From Rhizophagus clarus (Eukaryota > Glomeromycota > Glomeromycetes > Glomerales > Glomeraceae), in contig BLAL01000255.1 of the NCBI GenBank assembly GCA_015698045.1, forward strand, positions 250,501 through 314,500: a DNA stretch of 64,000 bases, written 5' to 3'. The notes under the pieces were generated by a model, which saw only the letters and a list, made by a program, of their open reading frames with translations, made no database searches and was not told the origin of the DNA. A program made the position numbers and the translations under genes. Below, piece by piece: positions 1 through 12,548 of the stretch (the stretch's first letter is position 1; each line of letters begins with the position of its first letter).

Positions 1-2069
1 TACACCATTATTAAATAAATAATAAAATATTTATTATTGTTATAAAATTATTATACGAATATCAAAAAATGTTAATAAATTTAAAAATAATTATACGTAA
101 AATGATACTAATCTTCATCAACTGAATTTAAAAAAAAAAATAAAGAATTTTTCTATTGTACTCTTTTTAATTATTCAAAAAAATTAAATCTTAGATAATT
201 ATTTATTACTATCATACTAATTATTAATTTTGCAAAAAAATTTTATTAACAAAAAAAAAAGAATTTACAGTATTATATCATGTATAAATTTTTTTTAAAT
301 ATTTAGTCATTTGAAAAAAAGTTTTGTAAGACTATTTTTATATAAAAAAAAAACACATTTAAATAAATTTGAATTAAAATACAATACTATAAAAAAACCA
401 TATATTTCTAAATTCTTTTAACCAGTGTAAGGCATATGATCATAAGTAACATTTTGATTTTGTTTTTAAAGAGTATTTCATTTCCTTTTTATTTAGTGTA
501 GTTAAACTGGAATAAATAATATTTCTTATTTAAATACTAAAAAATTATTTTACTTAATTTACATTGGTTTAGATAGGCTAACTTATACGAAATAAAGTTG
601 AATTTTGTTGATAGCAAATAGAAAAAATTTAATGCTAATAACAAGAAATTATTCTTGTATTTTTTAAAAGTGAATTTTTTGATTAGATGTTGATTATTAA
701 TTTTTTTATGATCATTTTCGCTCGGCTTTTAGTTGTCTCGGCTTGTTGATCATTTTTGGCTTAATTTCTGAAGGAAAAATTCTTAGATAATTGTAATTTC
801 CAACACAATATCTTTTAGTGGTTTAATGACAACCTTTCCAACTAATCTTTTAGTGGTATAAAAAGATCATCTGATCCGATCTAAAAATCTGCAACCTTAA
901 CTGTTAAGATAATATTTTCCAAACTATTGCAGCTGCAGCTTTAAAAAAGCAAACCCATTTTGAAACTTACCATTAAAGAAAAAGTACTAAACTGATTCAA
1001 ACTTTATCATATTATGGGGTAAAATGGGCTAATTGTTAATCACTATGAACTACAGTACATATTATTATACAGAGCTTCAGATTTTGGAAATGATATTTAA
1101 AAATCATACGCCAAAATTTTGGTTGAAATTAACTGATTTGAAGATTAATTTTATATTAAAAAAAAACAAAATTTAAATACAGATAGATTTTTTTTTTTTT
1201 TGAACATTATTTTAGTAATAGCGGAACTTAGAATTTTGTATACAGCTTGCAGTAAAAAGATTGAGTATTATTACGGTAAGATAAACAAACACAGACTGAA
1301 TTACAGAAATCTTTTTTCAACTCCCATTTATAAATAATATTCTGACAGTTGAATATCTGCAATTTATTATCATATTCACATATTCAGCGAGTTAAAATTT
1401 TATTTAGACTTTGCGTGACTTATTGATTTGTAAACCTGATCTCAATAACTATTAAATCATTTCTGGAAACAGTAAGGATGTTCATAATTGCTATGATCAC
1501 ATAATTGTGACTAGCTATAAAATGCTTCCAGTTCTCTGAATCCAAAAAGAAAATCTTAATGAAAGCAAATGAAGATTCTGTTGAAAAACTACAACAGGGA
1601 ATTTGAAATCCAATCTCAATTATAATCCATCAATTACTGATAGGTCATTTGGACATTGCTTTTTGAACCTTCACAATATTTAATAGTAGAAATAGTACCT
1701 TAATATATATTATTCCTCTTTTTTCATAAATACAATATTTTCCTTTATTTTATGAGACTTTTTGGCAAGCACGATTTGCCATAACTATATTTCTGTAACT
1801 GGGTTTCTTCAACTTTCACTTGTTTTTAATAATAAAAATATTTCAAATATGTCTTTAAAAACAACTTTAAAAGCTAAAAATTATATGTTTTTAATGTAAA
1901 TAACACAATATAGTAAATGAAATATCAAAATTTCGTATATTTTAAGGTGGAAATCTGACGCGCATGCATAGTAAACTCATTATTTTACGTATGAACGTAT
2001 AATTTTTTTTTGCAAATTCTTTTTTTTTTTCAGTATATCATATGACTTTTATTTATAGTCAGTATGTCG
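1..2069. other. AT-rich gene-poor stretch
   Basis: No coding region, RNA gene or convincing repeat could be recognised on either strand. The stretch is A/T homopolymer-rich with no long open frame. It ends at the decayed recombinase on the minus strand. Confidence 0.6.
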
Positions 2070-2623
2070 TCTATGAGATATCCTTTTTTGAAGTTTGTGT
2101 TCTAGCACAAAATTGACAAATTTAACCCCGAATTTAGGCAGATCGGCAATTAATGCTAATATTGAGGTCGAATCCGCTCCAGCATTTGTAAGGAAAAGGC
2201 AGAGAATGTTCGAATGTCATTGGCTGAAGAAGTGACTGAAGACTTTTGTACTACCGATTTGATCCAATTAGCAAGCGTATCAGTAGCAGCAGGTGAAAAG
2301 GGCTTCCGCGTGATTAAAAACAATGCTCGTTTTTTCTCAAGTGTATCATGACACGATTGAGTACGTTCCGTAAATGCAGTAAAGGCCTTATATGGACAAA
2401 AATATTCCTCATTATGCGTTCCTGTGTATATCTTATTCACTGGAGCTTTTGTTGATGATAGTGAGTGGATACTATGCAATTCCATTACCTTTGATTGTAT
2501 AAAACCGAAAGAGTATGTCTTTTTGTCAGTGCTAAGATAAACTCTTCTTAGATTAGAAGGTCTGGAGGCAGTTGCCAATGCCAAAAGAAAAGCAGTTTTC
2601 GTAGACAAATATCGCATAGACAT
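2070..2623 (-). pseudogene. Decayed DIRS/Crypton-like tyrosine recombinase fragment
   Basis: A 155-codon frame opens with ATG at 2623. Its N-terminal part (LLALATASRPSNLRR, about residues 14-28) looks like the first catalytic-arginine region of eukaryotic tyrosine recombinases of the DIRS/Crypton kind. A C-terminal segment around residues 130-142 (ANDIRTFSAF) occupies the place of the usual H-x-x-R region, but the histidine is not visible. The frame stops at 2156, while another frame continues with NAGADSTSILALIADLPKF down to about 2070, so a frameshift has cut off the end that would carry the tyrosine nucleophile. I infer a dead fragment of a mobile element; there is no upstream coding part. 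Confidence 0.5.
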
Positions 2624-2689
2624 AGTCCTAGATTTTTATATTGTAAAAATTTAATATAGTTTTTTTAAGCAGTTTAGAAAAAAGCGATA

Positions 2690-3235
2690 CCAGGGAAATT
2701 AAAGAGACCAAGTTTATATGTAAATGCTTAGGAATCATTAGCCGAGTAAATTCAGCACTATAAATAGTAATGAAGGAAGGCGTAAAGTTGGAATTATTAT
2801 TATTATTTAATTTCTCTTTACGATTATACTTTTAAATCGAAAATTATACGGTTAGATACGTAAACTGCTCATCCTTATTCTTCAATCTGAGATGACATTT
2901 GTTTCGGCTTATTTATAGTTTCAGGTTTTCCCTTTTGACCTTATTTATTTATTTTTTTTGAAAATCTCTTTGTTGTGTTTTCCTGTTTTTCGCCAATTAA
3001 TTAAGTTTACGGTTTTGTATTTCTAAGTGATACGTCTGTCGATCTTTATACCCGACAATAGAAATAAAAGATGATATTCTTCAAATTATTATTTCTATAT
3101 TCAGAGATGTTATTTATTTTAGCTTATATGTAGTTTCATGTCCCCACTTTTGGCCTTATTTATTCATTTTTGAAAGTCTCTTTGTTGTGAAGAAAGAACG
3201 AATGAATGATCAAGAAAGTCGAAGATCTACATAGT
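2690..3235 (+). repeat. Dispersed repeat family A, copy 1
   Basis: This stretch aligns over about 0.5 kb, with gaps, to the reverse complement of 20585-21145. Shared landmarks are TTAGGAA(C/T)CATTAGC, TTTCGGCTTATTT(A/G)TAGTTTC, GAAAATCTCTTTGTTGTG and GATCTACAT, in the same order. The middle part is partly duplicated inside this copy (about 2900-3000 and 3105-3200). No coding frame is seen. Confidence 0.7.
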
Positions 3236-3990
3236 AAATGTTTACGCCATAATGAAATGATTTTAATATATAAAATAAGATTTTTTTTTCTTTAAAAAAA
3301 TATTTATCATTACTAAGTGTATACTTAAATAATGTTACGTAAGATTATATAGAAAAGATGTTATGATAGACAACTATGTATTTAGTGTACGGTGTTGTAC
3401 TGTACAGTGTACACTATACATATTTAAAAAAATTGTATAACGTTGACGCCTTTATGCTATTCTTCGTATGTAAGCGTACATTTCTCGTGTTGTGTGACAC
3501 GTTCAGTTTTATTATTCTATTTATTGTTCATTACAACGCTGAAATTATTTCTCTTTGGTCTCTTCTTTAAAAATCTGTCAAACAAAAAAAAAATGAAAGC
3601 TCTGGCATAATATTTTCATATACTGTAAACATATTTATTTGCAATAAAACGCGTTTTATAAAGTTTATAATATTTGAGAAGCTAAATAGAGTTACTTAAT
3701 AGGTATGGAAATACATATATTAATAATAATTTTTTATTAATATTGTTTAGCATTTGTAGAAAATATTTTAATTGCTAATTCGCCGATCAATCGGAGCAGA
3801 TTTATATGATAAATTTGGGGCGATCGTCATATTGATAATCTCTAATGCGCAGTAATCACGTAACATATAGAGCACAAAAGTAATATATATTGGGAAAAAA
3901 AAAATTGGTGGAATGATAAACTGAATCTGAAAGTTTTGATTTAGTCATTTAAAAAACTTTTTCATCTCCTATTTAAAAACTTTTATATAG

Positions 3991-4007
3991 AAGAAACGGA
4001 GATTTGA
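3991..4007 (+). repeat. 17-bp direct repeat, left
   Basis: AAGAAACGGAGATTTGA, identical to 7833-7849. The two copies bracket the DDE-type pseudogene: this one lies 56 bp beyond its last codon. Confidence 0.8.
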
Positions 4008-4062
4008 GTAGGTCAAAAATATAGTAAAATTAAAAATTTTATTGATTTATATTATAAAAGTA

Positions 4063-7000
4063 TTATCTTTTTTGCCGCTTACGACTATTTTTACTATTAC
4101 CACCTTCATTTTCAATTCTTTTATTAGTTTCACCTATTACTCTTTGTTCTGCTGATTCTTTGCGTAAGCTTGCGGAATATCTTGTAATCCAACCCTCAAT
4201 TGTTTTTATTTCTGGTACTTCATCTTTTTGAATTTCACCTTCTTCTGCTAATTTATTTAGCTCTATATACATATCTTTTGCAGACATTCGATCTGTTTTG
4301 TTCACATTTCCCACCAAAAAAAATCCTTCCAAATAAGCTTTTACTAATACTGTTATACGCTTTCCAACACCCCTTTGGCCATATTTCTGGTTACTCTTGA
4401 GCGCCCACCCATTTTCTAACTGAAATTTATCGCTTATGTCTATAATAATAGAAGTAACTCCTAAACTATAATTTGTATAAAAAAGACTTACATTACCGAG
4501 ACAGTCTGGCTGTACCTACCTGTAGGACAGATTTGGGTATTATTTCCAATTTCTAACATGCTTTTATTTGTTTTATCTGTGAAAGAAAAAAAAATGATTA
4601 TTTTATTATCTTTTGAATGAAAATATTTTTCACCTACAACGTACCTTTAATCCGAACTATAGAGAAATTCCATGGCAAATTTGGTTTGGTATGTGTAGAA
4701 ATATCAGGAGTTGGCTTGTGCAAAGATTCGTCAATTAACTTTGAGATGTCGGTTGGAGAATAATGTGACCATTCGCCTATATGTGGTAAAGTCTGAGCCT
4801 GAATATATCCGATGAATGGACCTTCAATTGGCCATTTAAAATATGATAACTTGGTAATACCAGATATAGTTTTAACAGGCACATGATTTCGTTTTGGTTC
4901 CAGATGAGCAACAGAAGTTCCGCCAAGATTCTTTATCGCGTCTTCTATTTTCTCACCATTATCTAAATTATACCTGACTCTTACGTATCTTTTGATGGAA
5001 TGAGCTATCTAAAAGGAATTGGTATTGATAATCTACTATTATATAGTGTTTTGTAGACGAAATCAATATTTTATCAAACGAAACCATAACTTACCTGCGC
5101 ATGATGCGAATCAACACTAGATTTCGCCTCCCCAGGCTCGAAAAAATGCCATCCATGAATGTCAATTCCATACCAATGATTCCAATTTGTGACAACGGTC
5201 ATTAATTCCGAATTGTGGTAGTGACCGCCGTTATCAGAAAAAATTTTGATCCACTTTGGTTTTGGATCTAAAGTTTCAAAAACAGCATCAAAAGATGATG
5301 CAGTAAACCAAGCATCTTGCTTGGTATCGGTAGACCAGTGGTCAAATGCTTGTACATTTAGTTGTGAAGCATTATATTTTGTAAAAACCAAAATTGTGTG
5401 AAGCGTTCAGCCACGTTTTCCAAAGAACTGCTCCTTGGTTTCGCAGGCACTTTTAGGTAAGATCCTCATTTTGTAATCACACACTAGAATTGCGCCATCA
5501 TCGTCAAGTTCTAAAAGCTTTGCTTTAAATTGATTATTCAGATGGACTTTTCTTGCCTGGTGAGCAAGAAAATAACAAAGTTTATTACGCGATTCTTCAA
5601 TTATAGTTTGAAAATTCTCTGGAAGTACCACAGTTAAATGTTCAAGAAGCATGAATAGTTGATCACACATGGCGCAACAGCTCTTATGTTCTTGTGTACA
5701 CTCTCCGAACGCGTATAATAAGCAGTGGTTAATTGTATCTGTATGTAGTACTGTATCATCTTCATTTACAATAAGTTCATTTTCGAAACCTCGTTTTAAA
5801 TGATGGCGTAATTTTTCAAGTTCATTTACTAATGAATTCTTGAGTTTTTGAGATTTTTATTTTTTTTTTTTTTAAAAAAAATTAGAAAATAACAATTTTT
5901 TATAAATAATAAATTCAAACAAAATTTTGTTACATAAAATTCTCATTGTATACCCGTGATTCCTTTTCTACATGTAATCGTACCAAACTAATTAGCGTAT
6001 CAAACACTTCATAACAATATTCATTGCAAATATTACATAGCCCTCCCAAATCTTTTCGATACACATATCGACCACTTGCCAAACGTGCCATAAAAGAGGT
6101 CCTCTTTATTCCATCAGGATAAGCTGCCTCAAATTTTTGCCATAGAGTTTCTTTGCTATCTTTTAGATATAGTAATGGTAGATTGGTTTTTAGATCAACA
6201 CGATAAGAGCTCATCGTGACATTTTTTTTGTCAGAAAAAAAGCTCTCGAATTCTCTATCTTTTATTTCAGAGATACAACTTCGTGTTACAACTGGTTTTA
6301 TTTTTGCAGGACATCCTGGGCCATTTATGCGACTATATTTCGTTGAGGCACTAATTAAATCGTTTGAAGTCTAAAAAGAAATTGTGGTAAGTTTATTTTA
6401 TTTATGAAATAACAAACAACATCATATTCGAACTTACCTGCAATTTTTTTTGTATTTCTCTAAATCCAAACTTTTCTATTATAATAGAAAGAATTCGTTG
6501 CTTTCCATCTAATCCGCTTTTATTAACTTTGATCGCTTTTTTAAAACATTTCCAGAATTTATCGATGGTTATTTTCAATTGATTATTTTCTTTTTTAAAT
6601 TTGGCTTCATTATTATAAACACCATTTAGCAAATTCTTATTGAACAAGTATAGAAGCGCAGTACTATCACTACTGGAATTCACCGCGCATGTCCAAAATT
6701 CAGGCTATAATAAAAGTAAGTTTTTATTTAGTAAAATTGATTCAATTTTTCAACTATATGATTATATCAGATCGAATTTTGTGAAATTTTAGTATAAATG
6801 ATTAACTCCAAAAAATTTACTTTCGATTTTTCCTTTTTATAAGGCGTTATGTTCGTACAACCCACGCTTTTCATCATCAACCTCCAAGCACGTAGCTCCC
6901 GATCATTAAATTTGTAGTTCAACAGATATAGTGGTTTAAGATGCACTATAAACTCTATAATATTTGACTCCTGTTCTTTCCACTCAATAAAAAACTTATG

Positions 7001-7816
7001 CCAATTAAGATCAAGAATGGTAGTTTGACGTTTTAGATGCCGTTTGAACGCTTGGGTCATTATTTCGATATTATCCCATTCATTCACGCTACATATTGGT
7101 AATTTTGCATAAATTTTCAATGCATTGATTGTAGCGGAATGTTCGATTCCAAATAAAATGCCACCATCATAATTTTTCAATATCCCTGTTTTCTTCTAAA
7201 CTTCAGTTGGTGAGATATCACTATAGTATGCGATTCTTTCTTTCTTCTGAAATACCTCTATACAATACCCTTTACATTCAATTTTTTGTACAAAAAGACT
7301 TTGCTTGTCTTGATATTTGAACATAAAGCTTGATTGATACCCAACCATATTGTCATTTGAGTCACCTAACTTTATAATCAGAATAATAAGCTTGTCAACT
7401 GTTATTTTGAAAGGACAAAATAAAACATCAGATAATAGTTCTTGAGTAATATTTTCATTATCAAATCCTAAAACCGAAGGTCCTGAATATCGTGTTTTAT
7501 TATTGAAAAGATTGTTGTAGGTTTTATTTACAGCTTCTGAAGCAGAGAAATAAACTTTTGAAGCTACATCAGATTCACAGATATAGCCTGGTTTAATGCC
7601 ATCCTCTGCACTGACAATACGAACAATAAATATGGTCTTGTTAAGTTCCAATTGGACTCTCATGTTTAGTCTTAAAGGTATACATATTTGTTTCTTTTCG
7701 TTGAGAATTTTTCTATCAGTAAAAGTCCACCAATTTACCGAATATACACCATAATGAAGTGTTGGAACGAGACTACCCAAAGAAAGAAGTTGTATTGTTT
7801 GTTTTTTAAAAGACAT
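4063..7816 (-). pseudogene. Multi-exon DDE-type transposase-like gene, disabled
   Basis: The minus strand carries a long chain of compatible frames from ATG at 7816 to the stop at 4063. Canonical introns are visible: donor GTAAGT after 6437 with acceptor near 6376, an intron at about 5010-5097 (GTAAGT...TTTTAG), and GTACGT at about 4646. Domains in order are a region with an FYR-like look ending in SPTEV; a Cys-containing segment (GGLCNICNEY, about 6045); a CCAMCDQLF segment; and an RNase-H-like core with DHWSTDTKQDAW, SDNGGHYHNSEL and EPGEAKSSVD, giving a plausible D-D-E triad. Two in-frame stops break it, TAG at 7196-7198 and TGA at 5407-5409, both where tryptophan would fit. A poly-A/T tract near 5858-5882 disturbs another junction. 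The family is known to me as multicopy in Rhizophagus, but I cannot name the superfamily. Confidence 0.65.
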
Positions 7817-7832
7817 GAGAAACTAATTAGTA

Positions 7833-7849
7833 AAGAAACGGAGATTTGA
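7833..7849 (+). repeat. 17-bp direct repeat, right
   Basis: Exact copy of 3991-4007, 16 bp upstream of the ATG at 7816 of the DDE-type pseudogene. It could be a long target-site duplication. Confidence 0.8.
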
Positions 7850-8453
7850 AAAATCTTCATTTTTATTATTTGTTATTAACCCCGCGATTTACTATTAAAT
7901 TTCGACCACGTGCTCCGATCATTACACGAATCACGAATTAATAAACTTACTGTTCGTTTTCCAAATTTTATAGTATAATTTCAGTACTTTGATTAAATAA
8001 AATAGGCTTGGGAAGCTTAAATAAAGTCGTTTAGCAGACGTAGAAATAATTATCAAGCTAGCACTTTACTATCAATGTATATTTTTTTGATAGTATATTA
8101 CAATTCTTTTGTTATAATATTATCATGAATGTTGACATAGTTATGGAAATATCATGCATGATAATATGGTTATTGACATGGTATTTGATATGGTGAACTC
8201 GTAACATTAATGTTGTATTTAATTTAATTACAAAAGGATAATTGTCATACATTAAATAATTATTGAATTTTTTTATTTTAAATTAAATTAATTAATTAGT
8301 TATTTAATATGTATGTTGATATAGATGTTAATAGGTTTGTCGAAATTTATATTAATTTAAGGCATTATTTAAATAATTTATTAAGCATGTCAAATATTAT
8401 TACAATATTCATATTTAAATTTACATCAAACAGAATTACATAAAATATTACAT
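7850..8453. other. AT-rich intergenic stretch
   Basis: No gene seen. It contains loosely repeated TTGACAT and TTGATAT motifs between about 8130 and 8330 that do not form a clear tandem array. Confidence 0.5.
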
Positions 8454-8490
8454 AAAGAGTTTCGATAATTTCGACATGTCGAAACTCTTT
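8454..8490. repeat. Perfect hairpin with nested palindrome
   Basis: Arms AAAGAGTTTCGA (8454-8465) and TCGAAACTCTTT (8479-8490) are exact reverse complements with a 13-nt loop. An alternative 16-bp perfect palindrome, TTTCGACATGTCGAAA, sits at 8469-8484. The two structures are mutually exclusive. It lies 96 bp below the next minus-strand coding remnant and could be a terminator-like or transposon-end structure. Confidence 0.7.
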
Positions 8491-8585
8491 AGTTTCGGTA
8501 GGCAACTTTACACACAGCATATACATGAGTTTAAAAATGCAAGCCCTATTGGGTAAACTTTATTAATTACAAAGCGAATCATGCG

Positions 8586-9605
8586 TTACAATACTACATA
8601 TAAAAAAAGGGCTAAACTTTGAGAAGAGGACATCATGACCTGATCTCGAAATTCAGATATCATGTGACAGAAAAAATCTTGCCCATACATCGAATCTAAT
8701 TTTGTCTTTACCTGAGATGCAACAACATATTTGATAGCGCCATCGCCTAAATTTGAGATAGATGTCGCCTTTTTTCTTCGTCTGTTCAGAAAAAAGAAAT
8801 AAAATAATAAATATCTAGCTTTCTCTTTTCTAAATAATGTCCACCTATAACTATCGGACATTTTTATTCGTTGGATTAACACCATCCGTTGAATCTTATC
8901 ATCACTAATACGAAAAAAAGGGCATAAATCTTCCTCAGATATATAGCATTTTTGGTAACCTCTTTTGGTCTTTAGCTTCATTATTGGGCAACTTTTAAAC
9001 ATCATACTCCTCATTCGTTTTTTTATAGTGGCCAAGCTTCTCTAGTTTCTTTCCAATAACCTGAAATATGATGCAGATGCATTTGTATGCCGCATCATGT
9101 TTTTCGTTGCATTACACACAGATAAACTAAAGAACCGATCCCAATTATTACAAGATAGAAGAAATAAAACATGTATGCTACCTTTAATTGTAATCCAAAC
9201 TTTATTAAGAAATCCAACACTCCATAAATACAAGCGAATTTACGTGTTACATAAATAAATTACAAAAAAGGCTGCTATAAACCTAACTTACATTTCCCAT
9301 TTTTGTCATATAATTAACCTTTATTTTCCTTCTGTTGAATTTTGAATCGTAATTTGGGAGGCAATTTGCTTATTTCCATCCCATTCCACGTACTATTGTT
9401 AGACGAAGTAGGTGGGTCATTAACTACATCTATACTAATAGTAGACGAAGTAGATGAAGACGTTGACGAAGTAGATGAAGATGTTGACGAAGTAGATGGA
9501 GCCAGAACTTGCGTTTTCGCTGCTCTCGGCGGCTGAGTTCTTGCTGGTCTTTTTTTTTCTTGAATATGAAAAATGCCAAGAAAATGATGAGTTTCAGGTA
9601 ATTTT
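8586..9605 (-). pseudogene. Decayed multi-exon gene of unknown function
   Basis: One minus-strand frame reads from about 9233 to 8586, interrupted only by a TAG at 9042-9044. It yields protein-like sequence (ASASYFRLLERN then SLATIKKRMRSM, later SEEDLCPFFRISDDKIQRM, and SQVKTKLDSMYGQDFFCHM). An upstream exon-like frame at about 9605-9313 encodes a Pro-rich basic segment (KRPARTQPPRAAK), a Ser/Thr run and a hydrophilic tail (NSTWNGMEISKLPPKLRF). A GTAAGT follows at about 9290. I do not recognise the family. The Ser/Thr run comes from a short GACGAAGTAGAT-type tandem repeat. The stop and the uncertain junctions suggest a broken gene, though splicing around the stop cannot be excluded. Confidence 0.35.
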
Positions 9606-10154
9606 GACGCTTATCGTTATTATTTAAAAAAAAAGAAAAATACCGCTCATTTCTTCATAGAGGAGTTAAATTTGCAGAGCGCTTTTGACTTTGATAAAAA
9701 GCTTATTATATAAATTTTAGAGGCGTTGTTCTTTTTGTAACTGTCTTTGCTCGTTTTAATGAATTTGGTTTTATTTATTGTCGGCGTTAAACACAGATTG
9801 GCTCCAAATAAAAAAAAAATCTGATTTTTTAATAGATACAGTAGATTATCATGCTGTTATCTCATCTCTACAAACACTCGACTTTGCCAAGAAAAGAAAG
9901 AATAAAATGAGTGGAAAGCATTTTTACGATGCATGTTACGTTCATTTCGTAGTTTTTTATATATCAGGTGATAATTGTTACAAATCAAAAGATGATTTTG
10001 GTAAGAACGGACAAATGAAGATCCTGATATGGCATATCATATCAACTGATAACTTAGGTTTGTGACACACAAGCCTGCCGTCTTTGTTACTACAATGGAG
10101 TTTCTATATCCGTAAATGATATCTGCAAATTCTATCAAATGGACACAAGAACGC

Positions 10155-10727
10155 TCAGTTCTGAATAATATATTTTTTTCGCACGCATCGTGATGTCATA
10201 TGACATTGTGATGAAGGATGTGGGCGATGAAAAATAGATACAAGTGCGGGACTAACCCATAAAGTTTTTATGCAACTTATCTTGGGAATACAACTTCGCT
10301 TATTCAGGATCATAAGGGAACTGATTTCCATTTTCACGGTACCATGAGCCATGTAATCCATAATTTCCATGCTTTCCATTGCAAATAGGGCATGGTGAGC
10401 TCCACGGCTGAAGTGATGCAAAATTATAATTATCAATTCCCCTAAAACTATTTTGGAATTTCAGTTATGGAAGTGCTCTAAGATGGATTTGATAATTAAT
10501 TCTGGATCGGGTCTGACTTCGAAAGTGAAAGGTTTGAAATCAGAGGCTTGAGATTTTTCCGATATACTTATCGCAGCTTCTGTTAATTGCTATGGTTCAT
10601 GTCCAGTTCTTTTTTATATCTTTTGTATAAATTGATACAAATCTTATCTGTCAAAACACTTGGTAATCCAGTTAGTTGCGTGCCAATCCAGATATTCAGG
10701 GGTTAATGTTTTATCAGACTTGGCCAT
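10155..10727 (-). pseudogene. Decayed multicopy Rhizophagus protein, copy 1
   Basis: From ATG at 10727 the frame reads MAKSDKTLTPEYLDWHATNW, a start I associate with a repeated Rhizophagus family. In-frame stops follow after about 28, 36 and 45 codons, and another after HFHN. A shifted frame then continues with WSSPCPICNGKHGNYGLHG, a CxxC pair typical of the family's zinc-binding tail. At least four stops and one frameshift make it a relic. It sits 129 bp downstream of the end of the next copy, same strand. Confidence 0.5.
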
Positions 10728-10855
10728 GTTGTTCTTTTATATAATTGCAAATCAATTTAAATTACAGTGGGTGATAGTTGGCATAAATTAGCCCTAAAAA
10801 ATATCACAATGAAGCATGAGCAAATATGGGAGTGCCTCTGGCCAAAGTAACCAGA

Positions 10856-12351
10856 CTATGCGGTTATCTCAATTTTGCGCTGTTCACACTTAATAAGGTA
10901 AGATCCAGCTTTATCTATTTCTTCATCATCATAACCTAATTTACATAATGGGCAGATGTGGGACCCCCCGCATGATATCTCATCAGTAATCACACAATAA
11001 TCAAAATTTTCACTACTACATTCTCTATATAGATTAGGATATTGATATATCTTTTTGTGAAAAATAGGATCGGTCATAAGTTGGATTAGTCATAGGAATT
11101 TGTGGATGAGATCTGATTACCTCAGCTGAAATCAAAGGAGCATTAATCTAATCATCACGATTCGTGACAGAAGTCACATAATTATGATTTGGTACCTCCG
11201 GTGTACTTTCTGCCGCTTTGAATTTGATTAATAATAAGGCTTAAAATGTCATAAACACTGAAAGTAACTTGCTTAATTTTATCTATTCCCGCCTTCCCCA
11301 AATAACATACAGATTTTTTTAGCTCGTAGAGTTCTCATATGCAAGTTTCCCAATATGATGCCGGATAGATGCTCTAGCATTTCTTTGTATATTTGTGATC
11401 TAGCTGTTTTTCTGAAGCCCCAGTGTCATGACGAATCTCATCAACTTTATTTTCAAAACTATTTGAATAATAGAGCCAAGATAAGATCACCTCGTGTCCA
11501 GCTCTTATTGCATTCTGGAATAAACGGACTAAGTTTTGCATTGTATCTAGAGATGATGATAGATGTGACACCAAAGGTATCTGTCCCGTAGTCTCAAAAG
11601 AGACTGATGGGGCAGAAATGATACCGCTGAGCAATTCCTTTGTTAATTCAGTTCTTGCTTTATAACCTGACTTTTAGTGAACTCAATGTCATCATCATCA
11701 TTTTCCTGAGACGTAGTAATGACCGGAATATTTTTTGCTGATCACGATTCATGACAGAGCTTCCGTTTTTTTCAAAATTTTCCAAACTGCACCGATCATC
11801 ATAACCCTTCACAGAAGAAATATCCTGGGAAGCTGAGGATGCCTCTTGATTAGCCGGTTTATGCAGGAGTTTCTTCTCCCTATTGCGCTGACTAATCTCA
11901 TCACTAACCTTTTCCTTATGCACCCGTCCGAGAAAGCATCTATCTCCATTTCCTTCGATGTCTTGGAGCTGGCAGGTGAAACTTCTGGTACCGGTTCTTT
12001 GGGTAATGAAATATCCATTTCCTCATCATGTTTACTCTCTGATCTTTGCATTGTAACAGAATTGAAGTTAGATGTACTGTTATTAGAAGAATTATTTCCC
12101 TTCGGGTCATTCTGTGGTTGCCCATCCACTACCACAGAACTCTTTTCTGCTCTAATTTCTTTATCTTGACACCACGGCTCTCAATATATTCCTCATTCGT
12201 TCTTAGAACCTTGGCGTAAGTTCAGCTATTTCAGCATCAAACACTGAGAGCTTGTTTCTAAGATCGGGATCACAGTATTCTTCCTAAGCTCTGCATTCTC
12301 AACCTCAATTTCAATGATGCGCTGTTTCAATAATTCAAGCTCAGATGACAT
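10856..12351 (-). pseudogene. Decayed multicopy coiled-coil/CxxC protein, copy 2
   Basis: The start at 12351 (MSSELELLKQRIIEIEVENA) is a heptad-rich coiled coil. Further segments on the same strand, in different frames, are VVDGQPQNDPKGNNSSNN; SKTSKEMEIDAFSDG; HKEKVSDEISQRNREKKLL; AIRAGHEVILSWLYYSNSFE with NKVDEIRHDTG; RTLRAKKICMLFGE; and a C-terminal CxxC segment ICPLCKLGYDDEE ending at 10856. The order matches a large multicopy Rhizophagus family whose function is unknown to me. Frameshifts near 11925 and 11400 and several stops break it. The final 74-codon frame is intact but is only the tail. Confidence 0.6.
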
Positions 12352-12548
12352 GATTATTAATGTTGTTTTTTATATGATAAGAAATATTCAATGTTATCTG
12401 TTATGTGTAAAAATTTTTCTTGGCAAAAGTTATCGGCGTTACGAAAAGTAACACGCACGTGATTTTTTATTAATATGCAAAAATACAAATGTTGGTTAGC
12501 ATAGCTAGTCCGATACATGACGTCTTTGCTAATATACATGCGAAACGC

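Noticed and set aside
3376..3570. 64-codon plus frame
   Set aside because: Hydrophobic low-complexity frame in AT-rich DNA without support.
9778..10065. 95-codon plus frame
   Set aside because: It begins with TTG rather than ATG, no family recognised, no exon signals seen.
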